Assembly: GCA_016839955.1 (NCBI GenBank)
Contig: JAEOTI010000197.1
Coordinates: 1-6,830 of the forward strand
From: Candidatus Hodarchaeota archaeon
GTDB taxonomy: Archaea; Asgardarchaeota; Heimdallarchaeia; Hodarchaeales; YT1-057
DNA: 6,830 nucleotides
Reading direction: 5' to 3'
Each line of letters opens with the position of its first letter. Within the stretch, counting starts at the first letter, position 1. Position numbers and translations under genes: made by a program. Shown here in pieces: positions 5,915 to 6,830 of the stretch. The notes under the pieces were generated by a model. That model worked only from the letters and a program-made list of their open reading frames with translations. It was not told the DNA's origin and did no database searches.

Positions 5915-6370
5915 TCAGCGGAGATAAATAGGAGCTTTCTTTGGATCATATTTAAAGTCTGATGGAAGTTTCCCAGTTCCTCTATAGTATTTTACAAGAC
6001 GACGAACTTTACTTTCAAGTAATTGAAGTGCTCGGCGGGTGTGAATATCCTTCCGAGTCTCTTCCAAATGTCTTCGTACGTTCATAGCTTTTCGGATTAA
6101 AGCAAGTAAATCTTCAGGTAATTCTCCAGTTAGATTGTTCTCAGCAAAGATCGAACTAATTGATTTTCCCGTAAGGCGCTTCACTGATGGAATTCCGTAT
6201 GAATCTCGTAAAACTAAACCAACTTGGGCTGCAGTTAATCCTGTTCGACCTTTTTCAATAACAAGATTCTCAACTTCCTCAGAGCTGTATATGATCCACT
6301 CTGGGATTTTGGTCCACATTGGACGCTTTGATCCTGCTTTTCCATGTCGTTTTGCGTGCATTCTAGCCAT
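5915..6370 (-). CDS. rps15: Small-subunit ribosomal protein uS15 (archaeal S15 / eukaryotic S13 type)
   Basis: uS15 binds the central domain of 16S rRNA and helps assemble the small-subunit platform. The 151-residue length is normal for archaeal uS15; bacterial S15 is about 89. The N-terminal extension is the archaeal/eukaryotic one: MARMHAKRHGKAGSKRP, then PEWIIYSSEEVENLV. The middle carries the family signature LRDSYGIPSVKRLTGKSI (about 69-86), followed by the helix PEDLLALIRKAMNVRRHLE. The core ends with DIHTRRALQLLESKVRRLVKYYRGTGKLP and YDPKKA, the conserved rRNA-binding part. The ATG at 6370 has no Shine-Dalgarno, but a TATA box lies just upstream at the spacing expected for a leaderless message. 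No other ribosomal protein gene is beside it in this window. This gene is the main evidence that the DNA is archaeal. Confidence 0.97.
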   Translation of the reverse strand: MARMHAKRHGKAGSKRPMWTKIPEWIIYSSEEVENLVIEKGRTGLTAAQVGLVLRDSYGIPSVKRLTGKSISSIFAENNLTGELPEDLLALIRKAMNVRRHLEETRKDIHTRRALQLLESKVRRLVKYYRGTGKLPSDFKYDPKKAPIYLR

Positions 6371-6389
6371 TGATAGGACCAGCCATACG

Positions 6390-6396
6390 TTATAAA
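6390..6396 (-). promoter_or_regulatory. TATA box of the uS15 gene
   Basis: The minus strand reads TTTATAA at -26 to -20 relative to the uS15 ATG. Archaeal TATA boxes are centred about 26 bases before the transcription start, so transcription should begin at or beside the ATG. The absence of a Shine-Dalgarno between box and ATG agrees with a leaderless transcript. Confidence 0.55.
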
Positions 6397-6830
6397 TGTG
6401 AAAATAGATATTAAATTTCTATTAGAAATTCTAAGCTTCTTCCACTGTTGTTTCTGCTCATTGCAGTCTTTTGGATTATTCCTTTCAATCTTTTTGGATT
6501 ATTTTTCCTTAAGTAACAAGCATTATTAGACCAACTAAGATATATTTGAAGGTATTTAGCTTAGAAATTCAATTTAAGCAATTTTTCATCTATTTCAAAC
6601 GAATTTTTCGAAACCAATATCTTTTTTCAATAGTTCAATGATTTCTAGTTGATTTATTTTTAAATTACAAAAGTAATTTTTAGAAAGCTCTGGTTTGAGC
6701 AATGAAATTCAGAAGACAAAATATTATTCTATAAAAGAAGGTTGCCGTTCCATTTGGCTTATACATTTGTTGTCAAATATAGTCATCTATATCAAACGAT
6801 ATGTAGCAAACTTCTTGCTTCCTTGAGACA
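6397..6830. other. Non-coding AT-rich region upstream of uS15
   Basis: I find no convincing gene in these 434 bases on either strand; open frames are short and lack start signals. It contains a 12-bp direct repeat (TTTTGGATTATT at 6469-6480 and 6492-6503) and a short perfect inverted repeat, ATATAG/CTATAT with a 4-base gap, at 6777-6792. There is no tRNA-like cloverleaf or CRISPR-type periodicity. It may hold promoters for uS15 and for a divergent gene beyond the right edge. Confidence 0.5.
6469..6503. repeat. 12-bp direct repeat upstream of uS15
   Basis: TTTTGGATTATT occurs at 6469-6480 and again at 6492-6503, a 23-bp period, or about two helical turns. Each copy is preceded by C and followed by a pyrimidine-rich stretch (CCTTTC and TTTCCTT). 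The two copies would lie on the same DNA face, as for a pair of regulator sites, about 100-130 bp upstream of the uS15 start. Confidence 0.5.

Noticed and set aside
6135..6395. 86-codon plus-strand open frame
   Set aside because: It lies entirely opposite uS15 and its promoter, and uS15 is certain.
6777..6792. ATATAG/CTATAT inverted repeat as an operator or att site
   Set aside because: Six-base AT-rich arms are expected by chance in such DNA, and there is no adjacent gene to give context.

Overview
The window looks like a chromosomal segment of an AT-rich archaeon. The strongest evidence is a full-length archaeal/eukaryotic-type ribosomal protein uS15 (151 residues, with the long N-terminal extension that bacterial S15 lacks). 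It is preceded by a TATA box placed for a leaderless transcript. The other genes with a visible Shine-Dalgarno use an AGGAG-type motif. The many lineage-restricted, proline-rich and acidic proteins would suit an Asgard archaeon or another deep archaeal lineage, but the window does not prove which.

Layout. Positions 1-806 on the plus strand hold the 3' part of a CorA-family divalent cation channel. Everything else is on the minus strand, converging on corA with only 10 bases between the stop codons. In transcription order on the minus strand (right to left): about 430 bases without a recognisable gene; uS15 (6370-5915); a 122-base spacer with a 14-bp RNA hairpin; a divergent phosphoribosyltransferase-fold protein (5792-5034); an AT-rich 196-base spacer; a protein of two tandem 61-residue repeats plus a proline-rich tail (4837-4196), whose frame stays open past a TAA to a TGA at 3896; a two-domain orphan protein (3880-3158) with its own Shine-Dalgarno just after that TGA; a nicotinamidase PncA with a TTG start (3055-2378); a PflX-like radical SAM protein (2350-1211); and a small unrecognised protein (1140 or 1122 to 817).

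How the genes may work together. uS15 is housekeeping. PncA feeds NAD salvage and lies 27 bases before the radical SAM gene, so these two are probably co-transcribed; a shared pathway is not shown. The most unusual part is 3158-4837, where two adjacent unrecognised genes each join small folded domains through Pro-rich linkers. The first appears to be broken, or read through, at an in-frame TAA. The 99 codons beyond that TAA have the same Pro/Glu-rich character and end 15 bases before the next gene's ATG, so the ancestral gene probably ran from 4837 to 3896 (313 codons). The degenerate phosphoribosyltransferase upstream may be a regulatory or sensor relative of a salvage enzyme rather than an active one.
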